From positions 1-37,379 of the forward strand of contig CACXSA010000042.1 of NCBI GenBank assembly GCA_902770195.1: 37,379 nt of DNA. The letters run 5' to 3'. The DNA is from an uncultured Prevotellaceae bacterium. Lineage in GTDB: Bacteria; Bacteroidota; Bacteroidia; Bacteroidales; Bacteroidaceae. The notes below the pieces were generated by a model, which was not told the origin of the DNA, made no database searches, and saw only the letters and a list, made by a program, of their open reading frames with translations. Within the stretch, counting starts at the first letter, position 1, and every line of letters starts with the position of its first letter. The translations under genes and the position numbers were made by a program. Of the stretch, positions 7,330-16,381 are shown in pieces.

Positions 7330-8511
7330 TTATTTTGCCATCTGGTATATTTCTCGCATAGCCTGTTGGTCTATCACCTCCATTGCGCCTAATGTGATAG
7401 TCCCCCCGCGAGAGCATTTTTCTACTAAAATGTCGATTTCATCGTCAGTTATTTCACGTCCTAACAGTTCGTGAATATTTGTTGGCATACCAATCTTGCG
7501 ATAGAAATCTTCCAAGGCAGCAATTCCCTTTTCTGCCGTTTCATCGGGATGAGAGAAGTCATTCTCAACACCCATCACATTAACTGCAAACTGTACAAAA
7601 CGGCTCAAATGGCGATGCTTCACAAAACGAGCCCATGAAGGCCATAATGCGGCTAGTCCTGCACCATGAGTTACGCCAAACAAGGCGCTTAATTCGTGTT
7701 CCAGTCGGTGGGTGGCAAAATCTTTTTCCGTGCCACATTCCGTCAAATCATTGTGTGCCAGTGAGCCAGCCCACATTATTTGTGCACGATTACGGTAGTC
7801 TTCGGGATGCTGCATCACCACCAATGCCGAATCCTTCACGGTGCGCAACAAAGCTTCGGCAATGGCATCCGTAAGGGTCATGTCTTCGTATTTTGAGAAA
7901 TAGCGCTCCATGGTGTGCATCATGATATCGGTAGCACCAGCAGCAGTCTGGTAAGATGGAAGTGTATAAGTGCGCTCTGGATTCATCACAGCGAACTTAC
8001 AACGACAAAGATCACTGTTTACACCACGTTTCAGCAAGCCTTCATCTTTGGTTATCACACAACTCGAAGACATTTCCGAACCTGCTGCCGGAATCGTTAG
8101 AACGGCTCCAATGGGCAAGCATTTTTCTGGCGTTTTTCCACACCAGAAATCCCATACATCGCCAGAATAAGGCACTCCGTAGCCTATAGCCTTCGAAGAG
8201 TCAATAACGCTTCCGCCGCCAACAGCCAGGATAAAATCAACATTTTCACAACGACAGAGTTCAATGCCTTCATAAACCTTCGATAAGAGCGGATTGGGAA
8301 CAACACCACCAAGTTCAACAAAATGAATTCCTACGTCAGCCAGTTGTTGACGAACGACGTTTAGCAAACCAGAACGTTCTGCAGAACCGCCACCATAATG
8401 AATAAGCACACGATTTGCACCATAGTCTTTAGCTAACTGCCCAATTTTATTTTCAGACTCTCGACCAAACACCACACGAGTCGGTGCATAGAAATTAAAA
8501 TCTTTCAGCAT
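7330..8511 (-). CDS. Iron-containing alcohol dehydrogenase (YqhD/BDH-like)
   Basis: The 393-residue protein belongs to the group III Fe-dependent alcohol dehydrogenases, specifically the NADPH-linked butanol dehydrogenase/YqhD branch, which reduce aldehydes to alcohols in the cytoplasm. The cofactor-binding stretch GGGSVIDSSKAIG lies near residue 97. Metal ligands are visible as an Asp and His around TDIMMHTMERYF and as two His in the segment GVTHGAGLAALWPSWARFVKH. The start MLKDFNFYAPT is typical of the family. It is a single-gene unit with its own promoter 66 nt upstream. The substrate in vivo is not evident. Confidence 0.9.
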   Translation of the reverse strand: MLKDFNFYAPTRVVFGRESENKIGQLAKDYGANRVLIHYGGGSAERSGLLNVVRQQLADVGIHFVELGGVVPNPLLSKVYEGIELCRCENVDFILAVGGGSVIDSSKAIGYGVPYSGDVWDFWCGKTPEKCLPIGAVLTIPAAGSEMSSSCVITKDEGLLKRGVNSDLCRCKFAVMNPERTYTLPSYQTAAGATDIMMHTMERYFSKYEDMTLTDAIAEALLRTVKDSALVVMQHPEDYRNRAQIMWAGSLAHNDLTECGTEKDFATHRLEHELSALFGVTHGAGLAALWPSWARFVKHRHLSRFVQFAVNVMGVENDFSHPDETAEKGIAALEDFYRKIGMPTNIHELLGREITDDEIDILVEKCSRGGTITLGAMEVIDQQAMREIYQMAK

Positions 8512-8583
8512 ATTATTATTTTTAGTTTAAGTTTAATTTTAATTTATTTTTTGAATTACAAAATATAATTTCGACTTTCGATG

Positions 8584-8615
8584 CAAAGATACAATATTAT
8601 TTTAAAATTTCCAAA
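8584..8615 (-). promoter_or_regulatory. Promoter of the iron alcohol dehydrogenase
   Basis: On the minus strand TTTG (8612-8615), a 20-nt spacer and TATCTTTG (8584-8591) match the Bacteroidetes consensus exactly. The leader to the ATG at 8511 is about 65 nt and very AT-rich. Confidence 0.7.
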
Positions 8616-8715
8616 ATTTCAAATTTAATTAAATAGGGAATTCTGAGATTAAGAATAGAGTATTATTTCTATTTATCATAATGCTGATTATTTTCAAATT
8701 TAAAATCAAGAAAAA

Positions 8716-8747
8716 TTTGGTAGTTTCAAATAATATTCGTAACTTTG
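8716..8747 (+). promoter_or_regulatory. Promoter of the purU-his cluster
   Basis: TTTG (8716-8719), a 20-nt spacer and TAACTTTG (8740-8747) match the consensus. It is divergent from the alcohol dehydrogenase promoter and lies about 40 nt before purU. No histidine leader peptide or attenuator is visible. Confidence 0.7.
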
Positions 8748-8791
8748 CAAAATATTTATAAATAAGTACACACAGACACGTACAATAAATT

Positions 8792-9655
8792 ATGAAACCA
8801 ACAGCAATACTGCTTCTACATTGTCCTGACCAACAAGGTATTATATCGGAAGTAACTCGATTTATCACAGATAACAAAGGTAATATCGTTTATCTTGACC
8901 AATATGTAGATAAACAAGACGGAATGTTTTTTATGCGCATAGAATGGGAACTTGAAGGTTTTCTGATTCCTCGCGACAAGCTTTACGATTATATTACCAC
9001 GCTTTATGCACAGCGTTATCAAATGAAATTCAGCTTGTATTATAGTGACAAACGTCCTAGAATGGCTATTTTCGTGTCAAAAATGAGCCACTGTCTCTAT
9101 GACTTGCTGGCACGATGGAAAGCTGGAGAATTCAACTGTGATATTCCCTGTATTGTGTCAAATCATGAAGATTTGCGCTATGTGGCTGAACAATTTGGCA
9201 TCCCATTCTACGTTTGGAGTATTAAAAAAGATCACTCCAACAAGCATGAAGTAGAACAAGCCGAAATGGATCTTTTGAAGAAGGAAGATATTTCTTTTAT
9301 TGTCCTGGCTCGTTATATGCAAATCATTTCTGACGAGATGATAGAAGCTTATCCTCACCATATTATTAATATACACCACTCGTTCTTGCCTGCCTTTATT
9401 GGAGCAAAGCCCTATCACCAAGCATGGGAGCGTGGTGTAAAGATCATCGGTGCTACGAGCCATTATGTGACTGCAGAACTGGATGCCGGTCCAATTATAG
9501 AACAGGATGTGACACGTATCAGTCATAAGGACACTCCTGAGTCATTAGTGTTGAAAGGCAAAGATTTGGAGAAAATAGTGCTTTCACATGCTGTGTCAAA
9601 GCATATTCAGCGTAAAATCCTGACTTACAAGAACAAAACGGTTATCTTCAGTTAA
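8792..9655 (+). CDS. purU: Formyltetrahydrofolate deformylase
   Basis: The 287-residue protein has an N-terminal ACT domain (residues 1 to about 80) and a C-terminal formyltransferase-fold domain. It hydrolyses 10-formyl-tetrahydrofolate to formate and tetrahydrofolate, balancing one-carbon pools. The catalytic Asn-His-Asp set is visible as NIHHSFLPAF and the Asp in ELDAGPIIEQD. The beginning MKPTAILLLHCPDQQGI is typical. It is the first gene of the run and is followed only 6 nt later by hisH, so purine/one-carbon and histidine genes look co-transcribed. Confidence 0.95.
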   Translation: MKPTAILLLHCPDQQGIISEVTRFITDNKGNIVYLDQYVDKQDGMFFMRIEWELEGFLIPRDKLYDYITTLYAQRYQMKFSLYYSDKRPRMAIFVSKMSHCLYDLLARWKAGEFNCDIPCIVSNHEDLRYVAEQFGIPFYVWSIKKDHSNKHEVEQAEMDLLKKEDISFIVLARYMQIISDEMIEAYPHHIINIHHSFLPAFIGAKPYHQAWERGVKIIGATSHYVTAELDAGPIIEQDVTRISHKDTPESLVLKGKDLEKIVLSHAVSKHIQRKILTYKNKTVIFS

Positions 9656-9661
9656 AAGAAT

Positions 9662-10243
9662 ATGAACGTCGCAATCGTTAAATATAATGCAGGTAATATC
9701 TACTCGGTGGTTAATGCACTCAGACGACTAGGTGTAGAACCTGTGCTGACAGATGATGTGGAACTGTTGCAGAAGGCTGACCGCGTATTGTTCCCAGGTC
9801 AAGGAGAGGCTCGTGGAGCTATGGAATACCTTAAAGCCCGCCGATTGGATGAGGTCATTCGCAACCTGAAGCAGCCTGTATTTGGCATTTGCGTTGGTCA
9901 GCAGCTGCTCTGTCAGCATTCCGAAGAAGGTGATGTGGACTGTATTGGTATTTTTGACGCTCAAGTAAAGCGATTCTCCCCTACCCGTCACGAGGACAAA
10001 GTGCCCTGCATGGGTTGGAACAAGTTGTTCGACACGAAAGGTCCTTTATTCACGGAGAATGAATACGTCTATTTCGTACATAGCTACTATGTCCCCCTTT
10101 GTGCAGAGACAGCTGCTGTAGCAGACTACATACAACCCTACTCTGCTGCTCTGCAAAAAGACAATTTCTATGCCTGTCAGTTTCATCCAGAAAAAAGCGG
10201 ACGAGCAGGCGAACAAATCATCAAACATTTTCTGGAACTATGA
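9662..10243 (+). CDS. hisH: Imidazole glycerol phosphate synthase, glutaminase subunit
   Basis: The 193-residue class I glutamine amidotransferase supplies ammonia to HisF for ring closure of the imidazole in histidine synthesis. The nucleophile Cys77 lies in GICVGQQLLC, and the catalytic His175 and Glu177 are in FHPEKSG. FPGQGEARGAM near residue 44 corresponds to the oxyanion region. Its stop codon overlaps the hisA start (ATGA), implying translational coupling. The HisF partner is two genes downstream, giving the order H-A-F-I(E); hisG, hisD, hisC and hisB are not in this window. Confidence 0.95.
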   Translation: MNVAIVKYNAGNIYSVVNALRRLGVEPVLTDDVELLQKADRVLFPGQGEARGAMEYLKARRLDEVIRNLKQPVFGICVGQQLLCQHSEEGDVDCIGIFDAQVKRFSPTRHEDKVPCMGWNKLFDTKGPLFTENEYVYFVHSYYVPLCAETAAVADYIQPYSAALQKDNFYACQFHPEKSGRAGEQIIKHFLEL

Positions 10244-10971
10244 TAGAACTGATACCGGCTATTGACATTATCGACGCCCAATGTGTTCGACTGACAAAGG
10301 GCGACTACGATCAGAAGACCGTTTATGGATCTCCTCTTGAGATGGCTCGTGAGTTTGAGCGAATTGGCTATAAACGCCTGCATATAGTTGACCTTGACGG
10401 CGCTAAGTCTAAACATATCGTAAATAGTTCAGTACTTCATCGTATTACAACAGAAACTCAGCTGACTATTGATTTCGGTGGAGGGATTAAGACGGACGAG
10501 GACATCCGAACAGCTTTCGACTGTGGAGCACAGATGGTAACTATTGGTTCAATAGCTGTCACACAACCAGATCTGTTTATGAAATGGGTAAAAGAATATG
10601 GTACAGACCGGCTTATTTTGGGTGCGGACGTCCGTAATGGGAAAATTAGCATCAACGGATGGAAAGAAGATTCACAAGAGGATCTGTTGCCATTCCTTCG
10701 CAAATATATAGATGCTGGCGTAAAGAACGTTTTGTGCACCGAGATATCCAAAGACGGCACACTGCAAGGACCTGCTATAGACCTTTACAAACGTGTTATG
10801 GAAGAGTATCCGTCTTTACATTTGATAGCAAGCGGTGGGGTTTCCTCTATTGATGATATCAAGGCCCTAGATGCAGCCGGTATTCCTGCTGTTGTCTTTG
10901 GTAAGGCTATATACGAAGGGAAAATAGACCTTCACGAACTAATCAGGTTAAATCCTCAAATTTTGAATTGA
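10240..10971 (+). CDS. hisA: ProFAR isomerase (BBM II isomerase)
   Basis: The 243-residue TIM-barrel isomerase carries out the Amadori rearrangement of ProFAR to PRFAR. The N-terminal catalytic Asp is in [13 protein letters not shown], with the second catalytic Asp in GADVRNGKI. Phosphate-binding glycines appear in [11 protein letters not shown] and [11 protein letters not shown]. The frame is open upstream inside hisH, but the family-matching start [10 protein letters not shown] at 10240 overlaps the hisH stop by 4 nt and is chosen for that reason. hisF starts 2 nt after its stop. Confidence 0.95.
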   Translation: MIELIPAIDIIDAQCVRLTKGDYDQKTVYGSPLEMAREFERIGYKRLHIVDLDGAKSKHIVNSSVLHRITTETQLTIDFGGGIKTDEDIRTAFDCGAQMVTIGSIAVTQPDLFMKWVKEYGTDRLILGADVRNGKISINGWKEDSQEDLLPFLRKYIDAGVKNVLCTEISKDGTLQGPAIDLYKRVMEEYPSLHLIASGGVSSIDDIKALDAAGIPAVVFGKAIYEGKIDLHELIRLNPQILN

Positions 10972-10973
10972 AT

Positions 10974-11762
10974 ATGGGACTGGCAAAAAGAATAATACCT
11001 TGTTTAGACGTAAAGGACGGCGAAACTGTCAAGGGCACGAACTTTGTCAATCTCCGTTCTGCCGGTGATCCTGTTGAACTTGGCAAAGCCTATTCAGAGC
11101 AGGGAGCTGACGAAATGGTGTTTCTAGACATCACGGCTTCGTTTGAAGGTCGCAAGACATTTACTGACATGGTGACCCGTGTGGCAGAGACTTTGAACAT
11201 CCCATTTACTGTGGGTGGAGGCATCAATGAGCTAAAGGACGTAGAGCGATTGCTTTATGCCGGTGCCGACAAGGTCAGCATCAACAGCGCTGCTATCCGT
11301 CGTCCAGAACTTATCGGCGAAATTGCCACTCGTTTTGGCTCTCAGGTTTGTGTAGTAGCCATCGATGCCCGCATGGATGAAGACGGATTTCCAACTGGTG
11401 CACACACCCGTAACCTTTGGCATTGTTATTTGAAAGGGGGACGAGAGCGTACAGACCGTATGCTCTTTGAGTGGGCACACGAAGCCCAGGAACGCGGTGC
11501 CGGTGAGATACTCTTCACTTCCATGAACCATGACGGCACCAAGAACGGCTATGCCAACGAAGCATTGCGTGAACTGTCCGACACACTCTCCATACCCATC
11601 ATTGCCAGTGGTGGCGCAGGTTGCAAGGAACATTTCCGCGATGTTTTCACGAAAGGACATGCCGATGCTGCCCTCGCAGCGTCAGTGTTCCACTTTGGAG
11701 AGATACCCATACCTGAATTAAAAAAATATTTACACAACGAAGGAATAAACGTCAGACTATGA
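10974..11762 (+). CDS. hisF: Imidazole glycerol phosphate synthase, cyclase subunit
   Basis: The 262-residue TIM-barrel cyclase combines PRFAR with ammonia from HisH to give imidazole glycerol phosphate and AICAR. The first catalytic Asp is in [16 protein letters not shown] and the second in [12 protein letters not shown]. The phosphate-binding loops are [11 protein letters not shown] and [11 protein letters not shown]. The start ATG at 10974 lies 2 nt beyond the hisA stop; a TTG two codons upstream is possible but less likely. Its stop overlaps the hisIE start by 4 nt. Confidence 0.95.
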   Translation: MGLAKRIIPCLDVKDGETVKGTNFVNLRSAGDPVELGKAYSEQGADEMVFLDITASFEGRKTFTDMVTRVAETLNIPFTVGGGINELKDVERLLYAGADKVSINSAAIRRPELIGEIATRFGSQVCVVAIDARMDEDGFPTGAHTRNLWHCYLKGGRERTDRMLFEWAHEAQERGAGEILFTSMNHDGTKNGYANEALRELSDTLSIPIIASGGAGCKEHFRDVFTKGHADAALAASVFHFGEIPIPELKKYLHNEGINVRL

Positions 11763-12406
11763 CTATAGATTTTGAAAAAATGGGCGGTCTGGTACCCGCC
11801 ATCATACAGGATGCCACCACAAAGAACGTGTTAATGCTGGGTTTCATGAACCAGGAAGCCTACGACAAGACCGTCGCTACCAAGCACGTCACCTTTTGGA
11901 GCCGCACACGTAACACTTTGTGGACTAAAGGAGAAACGAGTGGGCACTTCCTGAACCTTGTCGATATGAAGATAGATTGCGACAATGATACCTTATTGGT
12001 GCGAGTCAACCCAATAGGACCGACCTGTCACACAGGAACTGACACCTGCTGGGGCGAGGACAATGAGAGTAATCCCCTACTCTTCCTCACGGAGTTACAG
12101 GACTTCATCAATAAGCGCAAGCAAGAGATGCCTGAAGGATCCTATACAACGAGCCTGTTCACCAAAGGCATCAACAAAATAGCCCAAAAGGTGGGTGAAG
12201 AAGCACTGGAAACGGTTATCGAAGCCACCAATGGCACTAATGACAATCTAGTTTACGAGGCCAGCGACCTGTTGTATCACTTATTGGTAATGCTGACAGA
12301 AAAAGGACTGCGAATAGAAGACGTGGCTTTGGAACTGCGAAAGCGTCATGATCCAAACTGGGACAAAAAACGCCGTGAGGCCAAGGCTGCTGGTAAAATG
12401 AAGTAA
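11759..12406 (+). CDS. hisIE: Bifunctional PR-AMP cyclohydrolase / PR-ATP pyrophosphatase
   Basis: The 215-residue fusion carries steps 2 and 3 of histidine synthesis. Residues 1 to about 105 are the HisI domain, with the zinc-binding Cys/His/Asp set around KIDCDNDT and [11 protein letters not shown]. Residues about 110-215 are the HisE domain, with the MazG-like acidic helix [11 protein letters not shown]. It closes the his segment of the operon; ftsE follows after 20 nt. The two-domain form is normal in Bacteroidetes. Confidence 0.95.
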   Translation: MTIDFEKMGGLVPAIIQDATTKNVLMLGFMNQEAYDKTVATKHVTFWSRTRNTLWTKGETSGHFLNLVDMKIDCDNDTLLVRVNPIGPTCHTGTDTCWGEDNESNPLLFLTELQDFINKRKQEMPEGSYTTSLFTKGINKIAQKVGEEALETVIEATNGTNDNLVYEASDLLYHLLVMLTEKGLRIEDVALELRKRHDPNWDKKRREAKAAGKMK

Positions 12407-12426
12407 TTATTGAAAACATCTGGATT

Positions 12427-13188
12427 ATGCTTATAGATTACAAGAAAGCCAATATCTACCAGAAAGATAATATTCTCGTATTGAAAGAGGTTGATTTCCA
12501 TGTTGACGAAGGTGAGTTTATTTATGTCATCGGTCGTGTGGGAGCAGGAAAGAGCACCCTGTTGAAGACTCTCTATTTTGAACTGGATGTGGACGAGGCA
12601 GAGAATGCTTTTGTCTTGAATCACGACTTGCGTGGACTGAAGCGCAAATACATCCCTGCATTAAGGAGACAGATGGGTATCATCTTTCAAGACTTTCAAC
12701 TGTTAAGCGACCGTACCGTTCATGACAATCTGGCTTTTGTTCTCAAGGCCACGGGATGGAAGAAAAAAGACGAGATAGAGGAACGCATCAAAGATGTACT
12801 GGAAGATGTGGATATGCTTGACTTCAGCGACCGATTCCCTTATGAATTGTCTGGGGGTGAACAGCAACGCATTGCTATCGCACGTGCTGTTTTGAACAAG
12901 CCCAAGGTGATTATTGCAGACGAGCCAACAGGAAATCTAGACTCAGAGACTGCTGCCAATATTTTGCAATTACTGCGTAAAATAACCCATACAGGTACAG
13001 CAGTCATTATGACAACTCATAATATACCCCTACTGGCACAATATCCGGGAATTGTATATCGCTGTGCAGATCAGCATTTGGAAGAGATAACGAATGATTA
13101 TAACAAGATAGCCCTCTATCAAGAAGAAGACAGTGCAAACGAGGTTCGTACGATGGATTATTCTACACGTGAGGACCTGTCTATGTAA
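12427..13188 (+). CDS. ftsE: Cell-division ABC ATPase FtsE
   Basis: The 253-residue ATPase pairs with the membrane protein FtsX to activate septal peptidoglycan hydrolases. Walker A is GRVGAGKS (36-43), the Q-loop is in IFQDFQLL, the signature is ELSGGEQQR, Walker B is VIIADEPTGNLD, and the switch His is in MTTHN. A tail of about 25 acidic residues after the core makes it longer than the roughly 220-residue E. coli protein. ftsX is not adjacent: aspartokinase follows instead, so the usual ftsEX pair is split here. Confidence 0.9.
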   Translation: MLIDYKKANIYQKDNILVLKEVDFHVDEGEFIYVIGRVGAGKSTLLKTLYFELDVDEAENAFVLNHDLRGLKRKYIPALRRQMGIIFQDFQLLSDRTVHDNLAFVLKATGWKKKDEIEERIKDVLEDVDMLDFSDRFPYELSGGEQQRIAIARAVLNKPKVIIADEPTGNLDSETAANILQLLRKITHTGTAVIMTTHNIPLLAQYPGIVYRCADQHLEEITNDYNKIALYQEEDSANEVRTMDYSTREDLSM

Positions 13189-13221
13189 TACAAGAAATAT
13201 AAAGTAAAAATTAATATAGCA

Positions 13222-14541
13222 ATGAAAGTGATGAAATTTGGCGGAACATCGGTGGGGACACCGAGCCGCATGATGGAAGTAACAAAGTTAGTAACAAAGT
13301 CGGGTGAGCCTGTTTTTGTGGTGTTGTCAGCAATGTCAGGCACAACAAATTCGCTTGTCGAAATTTCTGACTACCTCTACAAGAAGAACCCTGATGGTGC
13401 CAATGAGGTTATCAACCAGATGGAACGCAAATACATGAAACATGTGGAAGAGCTCTACTCCTCAGAAGAGATGAAGGCTCAGACACGCGAATTCATACAG
13501 TCGGAAATGAACTATCTCCGCTCCTTTACCAAAGAACTATTTACATCTTTTGAGGAAAAAAACATCATTGCGCAAGGTGAGATGATGTCAACCAATATGG
13601 TGGTTAATTACATGAAAGAACAGGGCATCAAGGCCACGCTACTTAATGCTCTAGACTTTATGCGTACAGACAAGAATTCCGAGCCTGATCCTACTTACAT
13701 TAAGGAGAAACTAAATGCCATTATGGAGCAGAACGAAGGTATGCAGGTCTATATTACCCAAGGATTCATTTGTCGAAATGCTTATGGTGAGATAGACAAC
13801 CTTCAGCGCGGAGGCTCAGACTATACGGCATCACTCATTGGTGCAGCTCTGAATGCCGAAGAAATTCAGATATGGACGGACATTGATGGTATGCATAACA
13901 ATGACCCACGCGTGGTTGAGGAAACAGAACCCGTTCATCAGCTACATTTCGAAGAAGCTGCAGAGTTGGCTTATTTCGGAGCAAAGATTCTGCATCCCAC
14001 ATGTGTACAACCGGCCAAGTATGCAGGTATTCCTGTCCGATTGTTGAACACCATGCAGCCAGATGCTGAGGGTACAACGATTTCTAACCAGACGGAGTAT
14101 GGAAAGATTAAGGCTGTAGCAGCTAAGGACAATATCATTGCCATCAAGATAAAATCTTCACGCATGTTGTTAGCTACTGGTTTCCTACGTAAAGTATTCG
14201 AGATATTTGAATCGTACCAGACTCCTATTGATATGGTGTGCACTTCAGAAGTTGGTGTTTCTATGTCTATTGATAATTCATCCCATTTGGGTGAAATTGT
14301 TGATGAGTTGAAGAAATACGGAACTGTAACCGTTGACACAGGAATGTGTATCATATGCGTTGTTGGTGACCTCGACTGGTCAAACATTGGCTTTGAAACA
14401 ATGGTTATGGACGCCATGAAGAACATTCCTGTTCGTATGATTTCGTATGGCGGTTCTAACTATAACATCTCATTTCTTATCAAGGAGGAGGACAAGAAGC
14501 GTGCTTTGCAATCATTGAGCGACAACTTGTTCAACAAATAA
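13222..14541 (+). CDS. lysC: Aspartate kinase
   Basis: The 439-residue monofunctional aspartokinase phosphorylates aspartate, the first step towards lysine, threonine and methionine. The N-terminal signature KFGGTSVG is at residues 4-11. The substrate-binding GGSDYTASLIG and the IWTDIDGM stretch follow. Two ACT regulatory segments occupy roughly residues 300-435, so feedback control by an end-product amino acid is expected. No homoserine dehydrogenase domain is fused. lysA follows after 27 nt. There is no lysine riboswitch in the 33-nt gap upstream. The symbol is chosen because of the lysA neighbour. Confidence 0.92.
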   Translation: MKVMKFGGTSVGTPSRMMEVTKLVTKSGEPVFVVLSAMSGTTNSLVEISDYLYKKNPDGANEVINQMERKYMKHVEELYSSEEMKAQTREFIQSEMNYLRSFTKELFTSFEEKNIIAQGEMMSTNMVVNYMKEQGIKATLLNALDFMRTDKNSEPDPTYIKEKLNAIMEQNEGMQVYITQGFICRNAYGEIDNLQRGGSDYTASLIGAALNAEEIQIWTDIDGMHNNDPRVVEETEPVHQLHFEEAAELAYFGAKILHPTCVQPAKYAGIPVRLLNTMQPDAEGTTISNQTEYGKIKAVAAKDNIIAIKIKSSRMLLATGFLRKVFEIFESYQTPIDMVCTSEVGVSMSIDNSSHLGEIVDELKKYGTVTVDTGMCIICVVGDLDWSNIGFETMVMDAMKNIPVRMISYGGSNYNISFLIKEEDKKRALQSLSDNLFNK

Positions 14542-14568
14542 ACGCAAAAAACAAACACAAAACTTAAC

Positions 14569-15726
14569 ATGAAGGGTATTTTTCCAATAGATAAGCTGGA
14601 ACAAATTCAGACTCCGTACTACTATTATGATATGGAGTTGTTGAGAGCCACACTCCGTTCCATTAACGAGGAAATTCAGAAGCACAACGAGTTTGTTGTT
14701 CACTATGCTATTAAAGCCAATGCGAACCCGAGAATTCTCCGCGTCATTCGTGAAGCTGGGCTAGGTGCTGATTGTGTCAGTGGCGGTGAAATAGAGGCAG
14801 CTTTAAAATCAGGTTTCCCGGCAGACAAGATAGTATTTGCTGGAGTTGGGAAAAGTGATTGGGAAATCAACTTAGGTCTGGACCATGATATTTTTTCATT
14901 TAATGTGGAAAGTATTCCAGAGCTTGAAGTTATTAACGAATTGGCTGAGAAGAAAGGAAAGGTGGCTCGTATAGCGCTACGTATTAATCCCAACGTAGGA
15001 GCTCACACACATGCTAATATTACAACAGGGTTGGCTGAAAACAAATTTGGCATTGCAATGAATGACATGGAAACTGTCATTGAGCGAGCTTCTGCTATGC
15101 AAAATGTCTGCTTTGTTGGACTCCATTTCCATATCGGCTCTCAGATTCTTGACATGGGGGATTTTGAGGCTTTGTGCAATCGTATTAATGAACTTCAAAT
15201 ACAATTGGAAAGCCATCACATCCGTGTTGAGAATATTAATGTTGGAGGTGGCTTGGGTGTTGACTATCAACATCCTAACCGCGTTCCTATCCCCGACTTC
15301 AAGGCCTACTTTGACACTTATGCAAGAAAATTAAAGTTGCGCCCAAATCAGACCCTTCATTTTGAACTGGGACGTTCCGTTGTTGCCCAATGTGGTTCTT
15401 TAATTTCGCGTACCTTATATATTAAAGAGGGAGCGTCTAAGAAGTTTTGCATTATTGATGCTGGTATGACTGATTTAATACGTCCAGCCCTCTACCAGGC
15501 TTATCATAAGATAGAAAACATCAGTAGCGAAGAACCTAAAGAGACCTATGACGTAGTGGGTCCTATTTGCGAGTCGAGTGATGTGTTTGCCAAGCAAATT
15601 GATTTAAACGGTTCCCATAGAGGCGATTTGATAGCCATTCGCTCTGCAGGAGCTTACGGTGAAATTATGGCCTCTCAATATAACTGCCGTAGATTGCCGC
15701 AAGGTTATTCAAGTGATGAAATATAA
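14569..15726 (+). CDS. lysA: Diaminopimelate decarboxylase
   Basis: The 385-residue PLP enzyme of alanine racemase/ornithine decarboxylase fold III converts meso-diaminopimelate to lysine. The PLP lysine is Lys49 in HYAIKANANP. VGLHFHIGSQ and the glycine loop NVGGGLGVDYQ bind the phosphate. The C-terminal GPICESSDVF supplies the active-site Cys from the partner subunit. Length is typical. Together with lysC it brackets the lysine pathway's first and last steps. Confidence 0.95.
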   Translation: MKGIFPIDKLEQIQTPYYYYDMELLRATLRSINEEIQKHNEFVVHYAIKANANPRILRVIREAGLGADCVSGGEIEAALKSGFPADKIVFAGVGKSDWEINLGLDHDIFSFNVESIPELEVINELAEKKGKVARIALRINPNVGAHTHANITTGLAENKFGIAMNDMETVIERASAMQNVCFVGLHFHIGSQILDMGDFEALCNRINELQIQLESHHIRVENINVGGGLGVDYQHPNRVPIPDFKAYFDTYARKLKLRPNQTLHFELGRSVVAQCGSLISRTLYIKEGASKKFCIIDAGMTDLIRPALYQAYHKIENISSEEPKETYDVVGPICESSDVFAKQIDLNGSHRGDLIAIRSAGAYGEIMASQYNCRRLPQGYSSDEI

Positions 15727-15735
15727 TTGTAGAAA

Positions 15736-16371
15736 ATGACAGCAGAGAAACCAAAGATTTCCGTCATAATAGCTGTGCAGGATCAAGCTCGGGATTTGGA
15801 GCAAAACCTACCTGTTTTCCTTAACCAGCAAGGTGAAGAGGAGTACGAAGTCATTGTGGTGAACGATTCTTCCGTCGATGATAGTGTCGATGTGCTAGAT
15901 CGCATGAAAGCAGAATATTCTCATCTTTACACCACCTTCCTCCCTTTTTCCAAAGTTCCCTATCCTAGCAGACTAAGACTAGCCCTGACAATAGGAGCTA
16001 AAGCTGCTCGTGGAGAATGGATAGTACTGGCCAATATCAATCGTCCTCCCTTGTCTGACACCTGGATTTTTACTCTGGTAGGAAACATAGACAATAGTGC
16101 AGAAGTTATCTTAGACTATCATAATAAGACGAATTTTATCCAGTCGTTCAGCACATTAGAAGAAGCGGCACCTTATATCATTAAAGCGGAACGCAATTCA
16201 AGACATGGTCATCAAGGACGTTTGTTCCTTTTCCGACGCGGAATCTATAGCACCATGATGGTAAAAGCATTACGTATTCATGATGCCATCAAGTTGTTTG
16301 ACCAACATATCGGAAGTTACCAGCTATGCAATCTCCGAATGCAAGTGTTTAGTAAGAATGTCTTTTATTAA
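15736..16371 (+). CDS. GT2-like (glycosyltransferase A fold) protein lacking the DxD motif
   Basis: The 211-residue protein begins like a family 2 glycosyltransferase (KISVIIAVQDQARDLEQNL, then VIVVNDSSVDDSVDVL near residue 42). After ARGEWIVLA, where active members carry a metal-binding DxD, this protein has NINRPP, with both Asp replaced by Asn. The C-terminal part is short, ending MQVFSKNVFY, and no membrane helix is visible. It follows lysA by 9 nt and precedes another glycosyltransferase-like gene by 10 nt, suggesting a paired function. It is likely intact as a protein but possibly not catalytic, or metal-independent. Family assignment is firm; activity is doubtful. Confidence 0.8.
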   Translation: MTAEKPKISVIIAVQDQARDLEQNLPVFLNQQGEEEYEVIVVNDSSVDDSVDVLDRMKAEYSHLYTTFLPFSKVPYPSRLRLALTIGAKAARGEWIVLANINRPPLSDTWIFTLVGNIDNSAEVILDYHNKTNFIQSFSTLEEAAPYIIKAERNSRHGHQGRLFLFRRGIYSTMMVKALRIHDAIKLFDQHIGSYQLCNLRMQVFSKNVFY

Positions 16372-16381
16372 CTGATAAAGA

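Noticed and set aside
8748-8791. Histidine leader peptide or attenuator
   Set aside because: The leader is short, with no His-codon run and no terminator hairpin; purU is the first gene.
13189-13221. Lysine riboswitch before aspartokinase
   Set aside because: The gap is only 33 nt and holds no structure.
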